In this document: piece by piece, positions 1-7,799 of the stretch
How positions within the stretch are numbered: the stretch's first letter is position 1
Layout of the letters: the number at the start of each line of letters is the position of its first letter
The notes under the pieces: generated by a model
What the model was told of the DNA's origin: nothing
The model's database searches: none
Seen by the model: the letters and a program-made list of their open reading frames with translations, nothing else
Position numbers and translations under genes: made by a program
Source of the DNA: JBDSKH01 sp050245915
Lineage (GTDB): Bacteria > Actinomycetota > Actinomycetes > Actinomycetales > Microbacteriaceae
Direction of reading: 5' to 3'
Length of the DNA stretch: 64,000 bases
Assembly: GCA_050245915.1 (NCBI GenBank)
Contig: JBFWWZ010000008.1
Location: forward strand, 16,153 to 80,152

Positions 1-439
1 CGGCCATCGCGGTGGTCGAGCCGCCCCCGGTGGTCGAGCTCGTCGAGACCCGTCTGTTGTGCACGATGATCGCGCGGCTCAGCGCCGGCGTCGGCACGTA
101 ATCGTCGTACTCGTCGGTGATCGCGTGCACCCCGTTCGCCTCGAGCACCTCGAGGGCGGTGGTCTCCGCCGGCCGCGAGAGCCCGTGCGTGTCCCGGCCG
201 ACGTAGAGCGGACCGGTGATCCCCTGCGAGGCGCGGTACTCGACGATGGCCTGGGTGGTCGCCGCGATGTGGGTCTCGGTGAACGCGCCGTCGAGGCTGG
301 AGCCGCGGTGCCCGCTGGTGCCGAACACGACGCGCTGCGCGGGGTCCGACATGTCGGGCACCCGTGAGTAGTACGCGTCGACCAGCTCCCGCACGTCGAT
401 GAGATCTGATTCCTGGGCGGGGGTCCCGGCGCGGTCCAT
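1..439 (-). CDS. pgm: Phosphoglucomutase, N-terminal part (cut by window edge)
   Basis: Interconverts glucose-1-phosphate and glucose-6-phosphate in the cytoplasm. The visible 146 residues carry the hallmarks of the alpha-D-glucose-specific bacterial Pgm: VVFGTSGHRGSS near residue 40, YVGRDTHGLS near residue 78 and TPALSRAIIVHN near residue 115. The catalytic-serine loop (TPSHNPP in relatives) lies beyond the window. The ATG at 437-439 is the first start ahead of the conserved block. Odd point: the segment after VHN, about 18 residues rich in Ser/Thr/Gly, is encoded by a REP-like DNA repeat and is longer than I recall for relatives, which suggests an in-frame insertion. It is divergent from pheA. 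Confidence 0.88.
   Translation of the reverse strand, partial: MDRAGTPAQESDLIDVRELVDAYYSRVPDMSDPAQRVVFGTSGHRGSSLDGAFTETHIAATTQAIVEYRASQGITGPLYVGRDTHGLSRPAETTALEVLEANGVHAITDEYDDYVPTPALSRAIIVHNRRVSTSSTTGGGSTTAMA
10..50. repeat. REP-like element inside pgm
   Basis: CGGTGGTCGAGC occurs twice here (10-21 and 28-39), the second followed by TCGTCGAGACC. The CCCCCGGTGGTCGAGC part recurs at 1503-1518. It lies in the coding sequence of pgm and is translated as a low-complexity Ser/Thr/Gly stretch. Similar GGTCGAG...GAGACC repeats are, from memory, common dispersed elements of Microbacterium genomes. Confidence 0.5.
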
Positions 440-464
440 GGCTCATCGTCGCACGGCGCCTCGG

Positions 465-470
465 TAGGCT
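465..470 (+). promoter_or_regulatory. -10 box TAGGCT of leaderless pheA
   Basis: TAGGCT ends six bases before the pheA ATG at 477, and no Shine-Dalgarno sequence precedes that ATG. Transcription would start at or next to the start codon, the leaderless arrangement common in actinobacteria. No convincing -35 is visible. Confidence 0.5.
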
Positions 471-476
471 CAACGC

Positions 477-1418
477 ATGTCCGACGCGGCCGAGACCTAC
501 AGCTACCTGGGTCCTGCGGGCACGTTCACCTGGGCCGCCCTGAACCAGGTCCCGGATGCCGCCGGCAAGGTTTGGCGCAGCGTCAACAACGTCGGCGAGG
601 CGCTCGACGATGTGACGTCCGGCCGCAGTGTCGCCGCGATGATCGCGATCGAGAACAGCGTGGAGGGCGGGGTGACCGCCACGCAGGACGCGCTCGCCAG
701 CATCCCCGGCCTGCGGATCGTCGGCGAGTACCTGGTTCCGGTCGACTTCGTGCTGGCCGCCCGTCCCGGGGTCGCGCTCGAGGATGTGCGCGTGATCGCC
801 GCGCACCCCGTCGCCTATGCGCAGTGCCATCTGTGGCTGGACCGCACGCTGCCCGAGCACGAGCACCTGCCGGCGACGTCCAACGTGTCCGCCGCCTCGC
901 AGCTGCTCGCCGACGGGGCGGTGGCGGATGCCGCGGTCGCCCCGCCGGGGATCGACGACGAATACCCGCTCCACGTCTTGGCTACGCAGATCGGCGACAA
1001 CCCCAACGCGGTCACCCGGTTCGTGCTGGTCAGCGGCACCCGCCGCATCCCGGAGCGCACCGGCGCCGACAAGACCAGCGTCATCGTCGAGCTGCCGACC
1101 GATGAGGCCGGCGGTCTCATGGAGATGCTCGAGCAGTTCGCGACCCGCGGCATCAACCTGAGCCTGCTGCAGTCCCGGCCCGTCGGCGACGCGCTCGGGC
1201 GGTACCGGTTCGTGGTCGACCTCGACGGCCACATCCACGACGAGCGGGTCGCCGACGCGCTGCTCGGGCTGAAGCGGTTCAGCCCGAACGTGATCTTCCT
1301 GGGGTCGTACCCGCGCGGCGATCAGCAGGCCGTCAGCTACGTCTCCCGGTACGGCGACGACGTGTTCATCGAGGCGCGGGACTGGCTGCGTAGCATCCTC
1401 GACGGTGAGCCCGGCTAG
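477..1418 (+). CDS. pheA: Prephenate dehydratase
   Basis: Converts prephenate to phenylpyruvate in phenylalanine synthesis (cytoplasmic). At 313 residues it has the monofunctional size. Residues about 8-185 are the periplasmic-binding-like catalytic domain (YLGPAGTFTWAA start, AMIAIENSVEGGV around residue 57, the catalytic TRF motif near 180). Residues about 200-280 form the C-terminal ACT domain that binds phenylalanine for feedback control (GGLMEMLEQFATRGINLSLL, then the ESRP-like LQSRPVG). The next gene's ATG follows the stop codon directly, so the two are probably cotranscribed. Confidence 0.95.
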   Translation: MSDAAETYSYLGPAGTFTWAALNQVPDAAGKVWRSVNNVGEALDDVTSGRSVAAMIAIENSVEGGVTATQDALASIPGLRIVGEYLVPVDFVLAARPGVALEDVRVIAAHPVAYAQCHLWLDRTLPEHEHLPATSNVSAASQLLADGAVADAAVAPPGIDDEYPLHVLATQIGDNPNAVTRFVLVSGTRRIPERTGADKTSVIVELPTDEAGGLMEMLEQFATRGINLSLLQSRPVGDALGRYRFVVDLDGHIHDERVADALLGLKRFSPNVIFLGSYPRGDQQAVSYVSRYGDDVFIEARDWLRSILDGEPG

Positions 1419-1874
1419 ATGGCCGAGCTGGACCCGCGTTTCGACCCGCAGTTCCAGCGCGGGTTCGATCCCGCGGTGCACACGTCCCGCCAGCGGCCGC
1501 GACCCCCGGTGGTCGAGCCTGCCGAGACCGCGGGCGAGCATCCTGCGGTCTCGGCAGACTCGATTCGCGAGGTCTCGCCGGCGCCCGCGACCACCGACGA
1601 CGACCTCGAGCCCCGGCGGCGCAATCCGTATCGGCTGATCCTGCTGCTGGTCAGCCTCGCGGCGATCGCGGGCGCCGGTGTGCTGCTCTGGAGGCGCATC
1701 GAACAGGACCCGTACGGCGGCTACGGCGGCTACGGCGGCTACGGCGGCGACACGGCCCAGGTGTTCGTGCAGCAGTTCACCGATTCGCTGCTCGTGCCGC
1801 TGCTCACCGGCGGACTGCTCGGGATCTGCTTGTGGCTGGCGCTCGGCGCGTTGCGCCGCCGCGATCATGACTGA
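1419..1874 (+). CDS. Hypothetical membrane protein with GGY repeat
   Basis: 151 residues, function unknown. Residues about 1-65 are a charged cytoplasmic region. One transmembrane segment lies at about 68-87 and a second at about 125-145, joined by a linker holding four GGY units encoded by a perfect 9-bp tandem repeat. Part of the N-terminal region is encoded by a REP-like hairpin. The ATG abuts the pheA stop, and the gene overlaps the next one by 8 bases (ATGACTGA), so it heads or belongs to a set of three small membrane proteins. A structural or regulatory envelope role is possible but unsupported. Confidence 0.6.
   Translation: MAELDPRFDPQFQRGFDPAVHTSRQRPRPPVVEPAETAGEHPAVSADSIREVSPAPATTDDDLEPRRRNPYRLILLLVSLAAIAGAGVLLWRRIEQDPYGGYGGYGGYGGDTAQVFVQQFTDSLLVPLLTGGLLGICLWLALGALRRRDHD
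1503..1557. repeat. REP-like palindrome inside a coding region
   Basis: CCCCCGGTGGTCGAGC (1503-1518) leads into a perfect 13-bp inverted repeat, CTGCCGAGACCGC (1519-1531) and GCGGTCTCGGCAG (1545-1557), with a 13-base loop. The leader matches the element in pgm. The repeat is read in frame by the 151-residue membrane protein. Confidence 0.6.
1713..1748 (+). repeat. 9-bp tandem repeat, four copies
   Basis: TACGGCGGC repeated four times without mismatch, encoding Tyr-Gly-Gly units (YGG x4) between the two membrane segments of the surrounding gene. Copy number could vary between strains by slippage. Confidence 0.9.
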
Positions 1875-2166
1875 CCGACGCGGGATGCTGTGGCCGGCGG
1901 CGCTGGCCGGGCTCGCCGCCGCCTGCCTCGGCCTCGGCGCCGTCCTGGAGCTGCAGTCCGCAGTGCTGTTCCACGAGGCGGACGAGTTCTACCGCTCCCT
2001 GACCGGCAGCGACCCGAACACCGTCGAGACCTCCGAGTACTTCGACACCGTCTGGCTGAGGTCGACGGTCCTGCACCAGGTGGTGAGCCCGCTCGTCGCC
2101 GGCGGGGTGCTCGCGGTGCTCGCGCTGTTCGCGGTGCTCGCCCTGCGCTGGGAGCGTCGCGCATGA
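1867..2166 (+). CDS. Small two-TM membrane protein
   Basis: 99 residues starting MTDRRGMLWPAA. Hydrophobic segments at about 8-30 and 73-92 flank an acidic extracytoplasmic loop (residues about 36-62). The ATG at 1867 overlaps the upstream stop (ATGACTGA) and the stop overlaps the next start (ATGA), which fixes this start over the longer upstream frame. It resembles the following 108-residue protein in layout (TM, roughly 45-residue acidic loop with a Tyr/Asp/Ser pattern, TM), so the two may be diverged paralogues. Function unknown. Confidence 0.6.
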   Translation: MTDRRGMLWPAALAGLAAACLGLGAVLELQSAVLFHEADEFYRSLTGSDPNTVETSEYFDTVWLRSTVLHQVVSPLVAGGVLAVLALFAVLALRWERRA

Positions 2167-2489
2167 CGCCCGCGCGGGGCTGGGTCGTGGCGCTGGCCGG
2201 AGTGATCGCACTGACCGCCCTCTCCGCGTTCGCGGTGCTGCTGGCCGGGTCGGCGATGATGGCCGAGGCCGACGCGTACTTCGGGCAGTACGACTTCTCC
2301 GACCCCGCGGGCGCGGTCGTCGTCGACCAGCCGGAGTTCGACAGCTACACCGTTCTGTACTCCACCGGCAGCACCCTCACCGGGGTCGCCAGCCCCCTGC
2401 TGCTCTGCACGATAGGCGCGACCGTCACGCTGCTCGCGGTGCTCTCCGCGCGACGCGACGGTCAGGCCGGGGCGCCCGCGGCATCCTGA
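2163..2489 (+). CDS. Small two-TM membrane protein, possible paralogue of preceding gene
   Basis: 108 residues with membrane segments at about 8-33 and 75-97 and an acidic loop (EADAYFGQYDFSDPAG) that echoes the HEADEFYRSLTGSDPN stretch of the preceding protein. Start ATG overlaps the previous stop by four bases. The 3' end overlaps the convergent dagK-like gene by 28 bases. Function unknown; probably cotranscribed from pheA. Confidence 0.6.
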   Translation: MTPARGWVVALAGVIALTALSAFAVLLAGSAMMAEADAYFGQYDFSDPAGAVVVDQPEFDSYTVLYSTGSTLTGVASPLLLCTIGATVTLLAVLSARRDGQAGAPAAS

Positions 2490-3475
2490 GCGGTCTCGGC
2501 GCCCTCGATCTCGCGGTCGGCGGGGATGCGCACCACGAGCCCGTCGGGGATGACGTACGCGCGGAACGCGACCGCGTCGCCGAAGTCGTCGCCGTCGAGC
2601 TCGAAGTCCTCGGGTCGGTCGATGCGCGCGGTGATCTTCGCCGCCTTGATGTAGCGCAGCGCGCGCACGTCGCGGGTCATCCCGACGAGCCGGCGGCCGA
2701 TGGTGCTGCGGCGCAGCACCCCGTTCTCCCAGAAGATCTTCGACCAGATCTGCACCCAGCCGAAGAAGCCTTTGGGGCGCAGGGCGACGATGTCGAACAC
2801 GCCGTCGTCGATGGCGGCCTCCGGCAGCAGCAGCACATTGCCGGGCAGCGAGCCGCAGTTGCCGACCATGACGGTGTGCACCGTCATCGTGCGCTCCGGC
2901 AGGTCATCGATGGTGTAGCGGACCCGCACCTGCTCGTTGTCACGCATGGCGCGGGCGATCGGGTCGATGTAGGCGAGCCAGCCGACCTTCTTCTTCAGGT
3001 CTTCGTTGGTGTTCGCGGCCATCTTGGCGTCGAGGCCGATGCCCGCCATCACGACGAAGGCGTGCGTCTCGCGCTCGCCACCGGGACGCTCGATCTCGAC
3101 CATGCCGAGGTCGATGCGCCGGTCGTGACCGGTGAACGCGGTGCGCACCGAATCCGGGATGTCGGAGAGCGTGAGCTCCATGTTGCGCGCCAGCAGGTTG
3201 CCGGTGCCGGCGGGGAGCAGGGCCAGCGGGATGCCCGATTCGTGCAGTCCCTCGGCCACCGCACGCACCGTGCCGTCACCGCCCGCGGCGATCACGACAT
3301 CGACGCCCTTCGACGCCGCCTCACGCGCCTGCCCGATGCCCGGGTCGTCCGGGGTGGTCTCGATCCAGATGCTCTTCGCCCACCCGGCCTCGCTCTCGGC
3401 CTGGGCGACGGCGTCGCGCAGCACGGGAAGATCCACCTTGGTGGGGTTGTAGACAACCGCCGCGCGCTGCACCAT
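2462..3475 (-). CDS. Diacylglycerol kinase family lipid kinase
   Basis: Cytoplasmic or membrane-associated kinase that phosphorylates diacylglycerol or a similar lipid with ATP. The N-terminal catalytic domain shows VVIAAGGDGTVRAVAEGL at about residues 60-78 (GGDGT nucleotide motif) and LLPAGTGNLLARN at about 87-99. The C-terminal beta-rich domain carries FDIVALRPKGF and the ELDGD-type motif (FELDGDDFGD) near residue 296. Length 337 fits the DagK/YegS family. The ATG lies six bases after a TAGCCT box, so the mRNA is probably leaderless. Divergent from serS with a 44-base gap. Confidence 0.88.
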   Translation of the reverse strand: MVQRAAVVYNPTKVDLPVLRDAVAQAESEAGWAKSIWIETTPDDPGIGQAREAASKGVDVVIAAGGDGTVRAVAEGLHESGIPLALLPAGTGNLLARNMELTLSDIPDSVRTAFTGHDRRIDLGMVEIERPGGERETHAFVVMAGIGLDAKMAANTNEDLKKKVGWLAYIDPIARAMRDNEQVRVRYTIDDLPERTMTVHTVMVGNCGSLPGNVLLLPEAAIDDGVFDIVALRPKGFFGWVQIWSKIFWENGVLRRSTIGRRLVGMTRDVRALRYIKAAKITARIDRPEDFELDGDDFGDAVAFRAYVIPDGLVVRIPADREIEGAETAQDAAGAPA

Positions 3476-3481
3476 GCGCCC

Positions 3482-3512
3482 AGGCTAGCCCGCGGCATCC
3501 CGTCAATAGGAT
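3482..3512. promoter_or_regulatory. Back-to-back -10 boxes of dagK-like gene and serS
   Basis: On the minus strand TAGCCT (3482-3487) ends six bases before the lipid-kinase ATG. On the plus strand TAGGAT (3507-3512) ends seven bases before the serS GTG. Both genes therefore look leaderless, and their promoters are packed into 44 bp. No operator symmetry is visible. Confidence 0.55.
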
Positions 3513-3519
3513 GGGTCGT

Positions 3520-4782
3520 GTGATCGACCCCGTTCTGCTACGCGACGACCCGGATGCGGTGAAGCGCTCGCAGCAGTTGCGGGGCGCACCTGCCGATGAT
3601 GTCGACCGTGCGGTCGCCGCCGACGCGGCCCGTCGCGCCGCGATCACCGCGTTCGAGACGGCCCGCGCCGAGCAGAACGCGTTCGGCAAGACGGTCGCCG
3701 CCGCCCCCAAGGACGAGAAGGCGGCGCTGGTCGCGCAGGCGCAAGAGCTCGCGACCCGGGTCAAAGACCTGCAGGCCGCCGCGAACGATGCCGAGGCGGC
3801 CTTCGACGAGGCGATGGGTCGCATCCAGAATGTGGTGCTCGAGGGGGTACCCGCCGGCGGCGAAGACGACTACGTCGTGCTGCGCGAGGTCGGCGAGAAG
3901 CCCGCGTTCGATTTCGACCCCCGCGACCACCTCGCCCTCGGCGAGCTGCTGGGCGCCATCGACATGGAGCGCGGGGCGAAGGTCAGCGGCGCCCGGTTCC
4001 ACTTCCTGACCGGGGTGGGCGCGCGGCTCGAGCTGGCGCTCATGAACCTGGGTCTGGACCGCGCGCTCGAGGCCGGGTTCACCCCGCTCATCACGCCGAC
4101 CCTGGTGCGGCCCGACATCATGGCCGGCACCGGATTCCTCGGTGCACATGCCGACGAGATCTACTACCTCCCCGCCGACGACCTCTACCTCACGGGCACG
4201 AGCGAGGTGGCGCTCGCGGGATATCACAAAGACGAGATCCTGGATGTCGCGGCCGGCCCCCTGCGCTACGCCGGCTGGTCGACGTGCTACCGCCGCGAGG
4301 CGGGTTCGGCCGGCAAAGACACCCGGGGCATCATCCGCGTGCACCAGTTCCAGAAGCTGGAGATGTTCACCTACATCGATCCGGCGGATGCCGAGGCCGA
4401 GCACCTGCGCCTGCTCGCCCTGCAGGAGGGGATGCTGCAGTCGCTCGGGCTCGCCTACCGCGTCATCGACACCGCCGCGGGCGACCTCGGCTCGAGCGCC
4501 GCGCGCAAGTACGACGTCGAGGCGTGGGTTCCCACCCAGGACGCCTACCGCGAGCTGACCTCCACCTCGAACTGCACCACCTACCAGGCCCGTCGTCTCG
4601 ACATCCGCTACCGCACGGAATCGGGCAAGACGGCTCCGGTCGCGACCCTCAACGGCACTCTGGCCACGACCCGGTGGATCGTCGCGATCCTCGAGACGCA
4701 CCAGCAGGCCGACGGCTCCGTCGTCGTGCCGGAGGTGCTGCGTCCGTACCTCGGCGGCATGGCGGTGCTCGAGCCCCGATGA
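3520..4782 (+). CDS. serS: Seryl-tRNA synthetase
   Basis: Charges tRNA-Ser (and tRNA-Sec where present) with serine in the cytoplasm. A long helical N-terminal arm (residues about 1-105) is followed by the class II core: motif 2 TCYRREAGSAGKDTRGIIRVHQF near residue 260, the serine-site TGTSEVAL near 226, and motif 3 LNGTLATTRWIVAILE near 375. I chose GTG 3520 (MIDPVLLRDDPD), the usual SerRS beginning, over the ATG nine bases upstream: that ATG overlaps the TAGGAT -10 box and would add MGR. Two tRNA-Ser genes follow within 4 kb. The stop overlaps the next ATG. Confidence 0.95.
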   Translation: MIDPVLLRDDPDAVKRSQQLRGAPADDVDRAVAADAARRAAITAFETARAEQNAFGKTVAAAPKDEKAALVAQAQELATRVKDLQAAANDAEAAFDEAMGRIQNVVLEGVPAGGEDDYVVLREVGEKPAFDFDPRDHLALGELLGAIDMERGAKVSGARFHFLTGVGARLELALMNLGLDRALEAGFTPLITPTLVRPDIMAGTGFLGAHADEIYYLPADDLYLTGTSEVALAGYHKDEILDVAAGPLRYAGWSTCYRREAGSAGKDTRGIIRVHQFQKLEMFTYIDPADAEAEHLRLLALQEGMLQSLGLAYRVIDTAAGDLGSSAARKYDVEAWVPTQDAYRELTSTSNCTTYQARRLDIRYRTESGKTAPVATLNGTLATTRWIVAILETHQQADGSVVVPEVLRPYLGGMAVLEPR

Positions 4783-5591
4783 CCGACACCTGGGTCGTCG
4801 CGCTCGACGTCGACGGCACCGTCCTGCACGAGGACGGGACGCTCACCGACCGGACCGTCGCAGAGGTCTCGCGGGTCGCCGCGCTCGGGCACGAGGTGCT
4901 GCTCGCCACCGGCCGGTCCGTCTCGATGACCCTGCCCGTGCTCGACCGGCTCGGCATCGCGCCGCAGTACCTGGTGTGCGCGAACGGGGCCATCATCCTG
5001 GGCCGCAACGCCGAGGCCCCGACCGGGTACGTGCGGGTGCATGTGGAGACGTTCGATCCGAGCGAGGTGCTCACCACCATCAGCGGGCACCTCGACGGCG
5101 CCAGCTATGCGGTCGAAGACGAGGAGGGCATGTTCCGGTACACCGGGCAGTTCCCCGACGGGGCGCTCTCGGCATCCAGCATCAAGGTCGAGTTCGATGA
5201 GCTGCTCAGCGTGGACGCCACCCGCGTCGTCGTGATCTCGCCCGACCATGCCACCGAGGATTTCCTCTCCGTCGTCGACGAGATGGGCCTCCACAAGGTC
5301 AGCTACAACGTCGGGTGGACCGCGTGGCTCGACATCGCACCCGACGGGGTGAACAAGGCCACCGGTCTGCAGTACGTGACGGAGCGCCTGGGTGTCCCGG
5401 TATCCCGTGTCATGGCCATCGGAGATGGCCGCAACGACATCGACATGCTCGAATGGGTGGTCGCCGGCGGGGGCCTCGGGATCGCGATGGGGCAGGCGCC
5501 CGACGAGGTCGCGGCCGTCGCGAGCGAGCGCACCGGCAGCGATCTGGATGACGGGGTCGCCTCGACGCTCGCACGCTACTTCCAGGAATAG
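4779..5591 (+). CDS. HAD-superfamily (Cof-type) phosphatase
   Basis: Predicted cytoplasmic phosphatase acting on sugar phosphates or other small phosphoesters. Motif I is ALDVDGTVL (residues about 8-16; nucleophile Asp10, acid Asp12), motif II LLATGRS near 48, the C2B-type cap spans about 80-190, and motif IV is AIGDGRNDIDML near 211-222. Length 270 fits the Cof/IIB family. The ATG overlaps the serS stop (ATGA), implying translational coupling, an arrangement I recall for serS in relatives. The specific substrate cannot be told from sequence. Confidence 0.88.
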   Translation: MTDTWVVALDVDGTVLHEDGTLTDRTVAEVSRVAALGHEVLLATGRSVSMTLPVLDRLGIAPQYLVCANGAIILGRNAEAPTGYVRVHVETFDPSEVLTTISGHLDGASYAVEDEEGMFRYTGQFPDGALSASSIKVEFDELLSVDATRVVVISPDHATEDFLSVVDEMGLHKVSYNVGWTAWLDIAPDGVNKATGLQYVTERLGVPVSRVMAIGDGRNDIDMLEWVVAGGGLGIAMGQAPDEVAAVASERTGSDLDDGVASTLARYFQE

Positions 5592-5628
5592 CGACGACGG
5601 CTCGGTTAGACTCGCGACCGGCATCCAG

Positions 5629-5713
5629 GGAGGGCTGTCCGAGTGGCCGATGGAGCCGGTCTTGAAAACCGGTGGGCAGCAATGTCTCGTGGGTTCGAAT
5701 CCCACGCCCTCCG
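5629..5713 (+). tRNA. tRNA-Ser(UGA)
   Basis: The acceptor arms GGAGGGC (5629-5635) and GCCCTCC (5706-5712) pair. The anticodon loop CTTGAAA gives anticodon UGA, there is a long variable arm as expected for tRNA-Ser, and the T-loop is GGTTCGAATCC. CCA is not encoded. A TAGACT -10 box lies at 5607-5612. Confidence 0.95.
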
Positions 5714-5773
5714 CGGCTCCCGCTGACCAGATCCTGATCAGACACAGATCACACACCAAGAGGAAGCAGCATC

Positions 5774-7000
5774 ATGGCGAAGCGCAGCGCCGCGGCGATT
5801 CCGCGGCATGGCAGGCTGCCGCGCCGTGTCGCCTGGAAGTCGGTGCTCGCGCTCATCGGCGCGACGCTCGCCGTCGTTCTCGTCGCCGGGGGCTCGGTCG
5901 CCGCCGTCTCCGTGTACCAGCTGCAGTCCAACATCAAGACCGAGACGATCGGGGCCGACCTGAGCGGCGACGCGCCGCCGACGCTCGCCGCCTACGAGGG
6001 TGGGTTCAACATCCTGCTGGTGGGCAGCGACACCCGTGAGGGTCAGCAGGGCATCGGCGGTAAAGAGAGCTCGGTGCTCAACGACGTGACGATGCTGCTG
6101 CACATCGCGCAGGATCAGAAGAGCGCCACGCTCGTCAGCTTCCCGCGCGACATGGTGGTGCCGCTGCCGAAGTGCGAGAACGGCGGACCCGCCAGCGGTC
6201 AGCCGATCAACGTCACCCTGTTCTACGGCGGGCTGGATTGCACGGTCAAGACGGTGAGCAATCTGACCGGCCTCGACATCCAGTTCGCGGGCCTGATCAC
6301 GTTTGTCGGCGTCATCGAGATGTCGAACGCGGTCGGCGGTGTGCCGGTGTGCGTGACCGAGCCGATCCTCGATCCGTACACGGGTCTCGACATCCCCGCC
6401 GGGACCGTCGAGCTGAGCGGCTTCAACGCCCTGGCCTTCCTCCGCAGCCGTCACGGCGTGGGCGACGGCAGCGACCTCGGACGCATCGGGTCGCAACAGG
6501 TGTTCTTGTCGTCACTGGTGCGCAAGATCAAGAGCGACGACACGCTCACCAACCTCGGCAAGCTGTACAGCATCGCGACCGCCGCGACGCAGAACATCAC
6601 GCTGTCGCAGAACTTCTCGCACGTCGACACGCTCGCCTCGATCGCGCTGGTGCTGAAGAACATCCCGCTCGAGAACATCGTCATGGTGCAGTACCCATCG
6701 AAGACGGGTGGAACCGGCATCTACGCGGGCAAGGTGCAGCCGCTCCCGTCGATCGCGACCCCCCTCTTCGACGCGATCAAAGCCGACCAGCCGATCGCCC
6801 TCGACGAGAACGCGCTCACCGGCGCTCACGGCGGCTCGACCCTCGACCCGAACGCCCCCGTCCCCACCGAGACGCCGGCACCCGATCCGGCGGCGGCCCC
6901 GACGATCGCGCCGGATGACGCCGGGCCGCAGCCCGTGCTCGTCCCCGGCGTGAAGGGCCAGAGCGCCGCGACCTACACCTGCTCGGTCGCGAACAACTAG
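5774..7000 (+). CDS. LytR-CpsA-Psr (LCP) family cell-wall polymer ligase
   Basis: Membrane-anchored enzyme that transfers undecaprenyl-linked glycopolymers onto peptidoglycan outside the cell. A short basic cytoplasmic tail precedes a transmembrane segment at about residues 22-47. The LCP domain spans about 75-300: LLVGSDTREGQQG near 77, NDVTMLLHI near 102, VSFPRDMVVPLP near 121 and the Arg-rich FLRSRHGVGDGSDLGRIGSQQ near 223. The C-terminal tail is Pro/Ala-rich, ending with a short LytR_C-like remnant (VPGVKGQSAATYTCSVANN). AAGAGGAAG 12-14 bases upstream is the ribosome site. It lies between two tRNA-Ser genes. Confidence 0.9.
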   Translation: MAKRSAAAIPRHGRLPRRVAWKSVLALIGATLAVVLVAGGSVAAVSVYQLQSNIKTETIGADLSGDAPPTLAAYEGGFNILLVGSDTREGQQGIGGKESSVLNDVTMLLHIAQDQKSATLVSFPRDMVVPLPKCENGGPASGQPINVTLFYGGLDCTVKTVSNLTGLDIQFAGLITFVGVIEMSNAVGGVPVCVTEPILDPYTGLDIPAGTVELSGFNALAFLRSRHGVGDGSDLGRIGSQQVFLSSLVRKIKSDDTLTNLGKLYSIATAATQNITLSQNFSHVDTLASIALVLKNIPLENIVMVQYPSKTGGTGIYAGKVQPLPSIATPLFDAIKADQPIALDENALTGAHGGSTLDPNAPVPTETPAPDPAAAPTIAPDDAGPQPVLVPGVKGQSAATYTCSVANN

Positions 7001-7035
7001 CTTTCGAACCCCGGCTATGCTGGGGAGCGCAACCG

Positions 7036-7124
7036 GGAGACGTCGCATAGTCCGGTCGAGTGCACCACCCTGCTAAGGTGGAGTCCCCTCCGGGGGACCG
7101 AGGGTTCAAATCCCTCCGTCTCCG
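7036..7124 (+). tRNA. tRNA-Ser(GCU)
   Basis: GGAGACG (7036-7042) pairs with CGTCTCC (7117-7123). The anticodon loop CTGCTAA reads GCU. The variable arm GTCCCCTCCGGGGGAC is a strong hairpin, and the T-loop is GGTTCAAATCC. CCA is not encoded. A TATGCT -10-like box is at 7016-7021. Confidence 0.95.
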
Positions 7125-7154
7125 CATCGAAAAGGCCTGGCCAGCCGCCAGCCA

Positions 7155-7790
7155 TCACCCCTTCAGCGCGGGGAACAGCTGCGTCGCCCCCTCGGCGACG
7201 AGTTGCACGGCGATCGCGAGGATCACGAGCCCGAACACCCGCGTCAGCACCCCGATCCCGGTGGTGCCGAGGCGTTCGAGCAGCGGCTGTCCGAACCGCA
7301 GCACGATCCACACGATGACGGACATGATCAGCGCGGCGAGCAGGATCCACAGGGTGGAGAGCACGTCGTCGAACCGCCCGACGAGGGCGATGGACACGCT
7401 GATCGCGCCGGGGCCGGCGATCATCGGGATGGCGAGGGGCACCACCCCGACGCTGGTGGAGGTCGACGGCGGCGCGGCCGGGCGGTCGTCATCCCGCACC
7501 CGGGTGTCGGCGCCGGTGACCATGCGCAGCGCGGTCGCGCCGACCACCACGCCTCCGGCGGCCTGCAGCGCGGGCAGCGAGACGCCGAGACCCTCGAGCA
7601 GGTACCGTCCGCCGAGGACGGCGACGACGAGGATGACGAGCACCGCGATCGCGGCGGTCCGCGCCGTGCGGTTGCGGGTGCCGCGCTCCATCCCCGAGGT
7701 CAGCTGGGCGAAGAGCGGCAGCGCCGCGAACGGGTTCAGCAGCGGGAACAGGGATGCGAGCGCGAGCCCGAGCGCGGACATGGCCCCCAC
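7155..7790 (-). CDS. MarC family integral membrane protein
   Basis: 211 residues with about six hydrophobic segments and the family signatures FPLLNPFAALPLFAQLT (residues about 16-32) and PLAIPMIAGPGAI near 118-130. MarC/UPF0056 proteins are inner-membrane proteins of unsettled function, once linked to the mar locus but not shown to confer multidrug resistance. The stop lies 30 bases past the tRNA-Ser(GCU) gene. The start is the first ATG in frame with the conserved N-terminus. Nearest neighbour on the same strand is the DUF1801 gene just downstream of its start. Confidence 0.85.
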   Translation of the reverse strand: MGAMSALGLALASLFPLLNPFAALPLFAQLTSGMERGTRNRTARTAAIAVLVILVVAVLGGRYLLEGLGVSLPALQAAGGVVVGATALRMVTGADTRVRDDDRPAAPPSTSTSVGVVPLAIPMIAGPGAISVSIALVGRFDDVLSTLWILLAALIMSVIVWIVLRFGQPLLERLGTTGIGVLTRVFGLVILAIAVQLVAEGATQLFPALKG

Positions 7791-7799
7791 GCTACCGGG

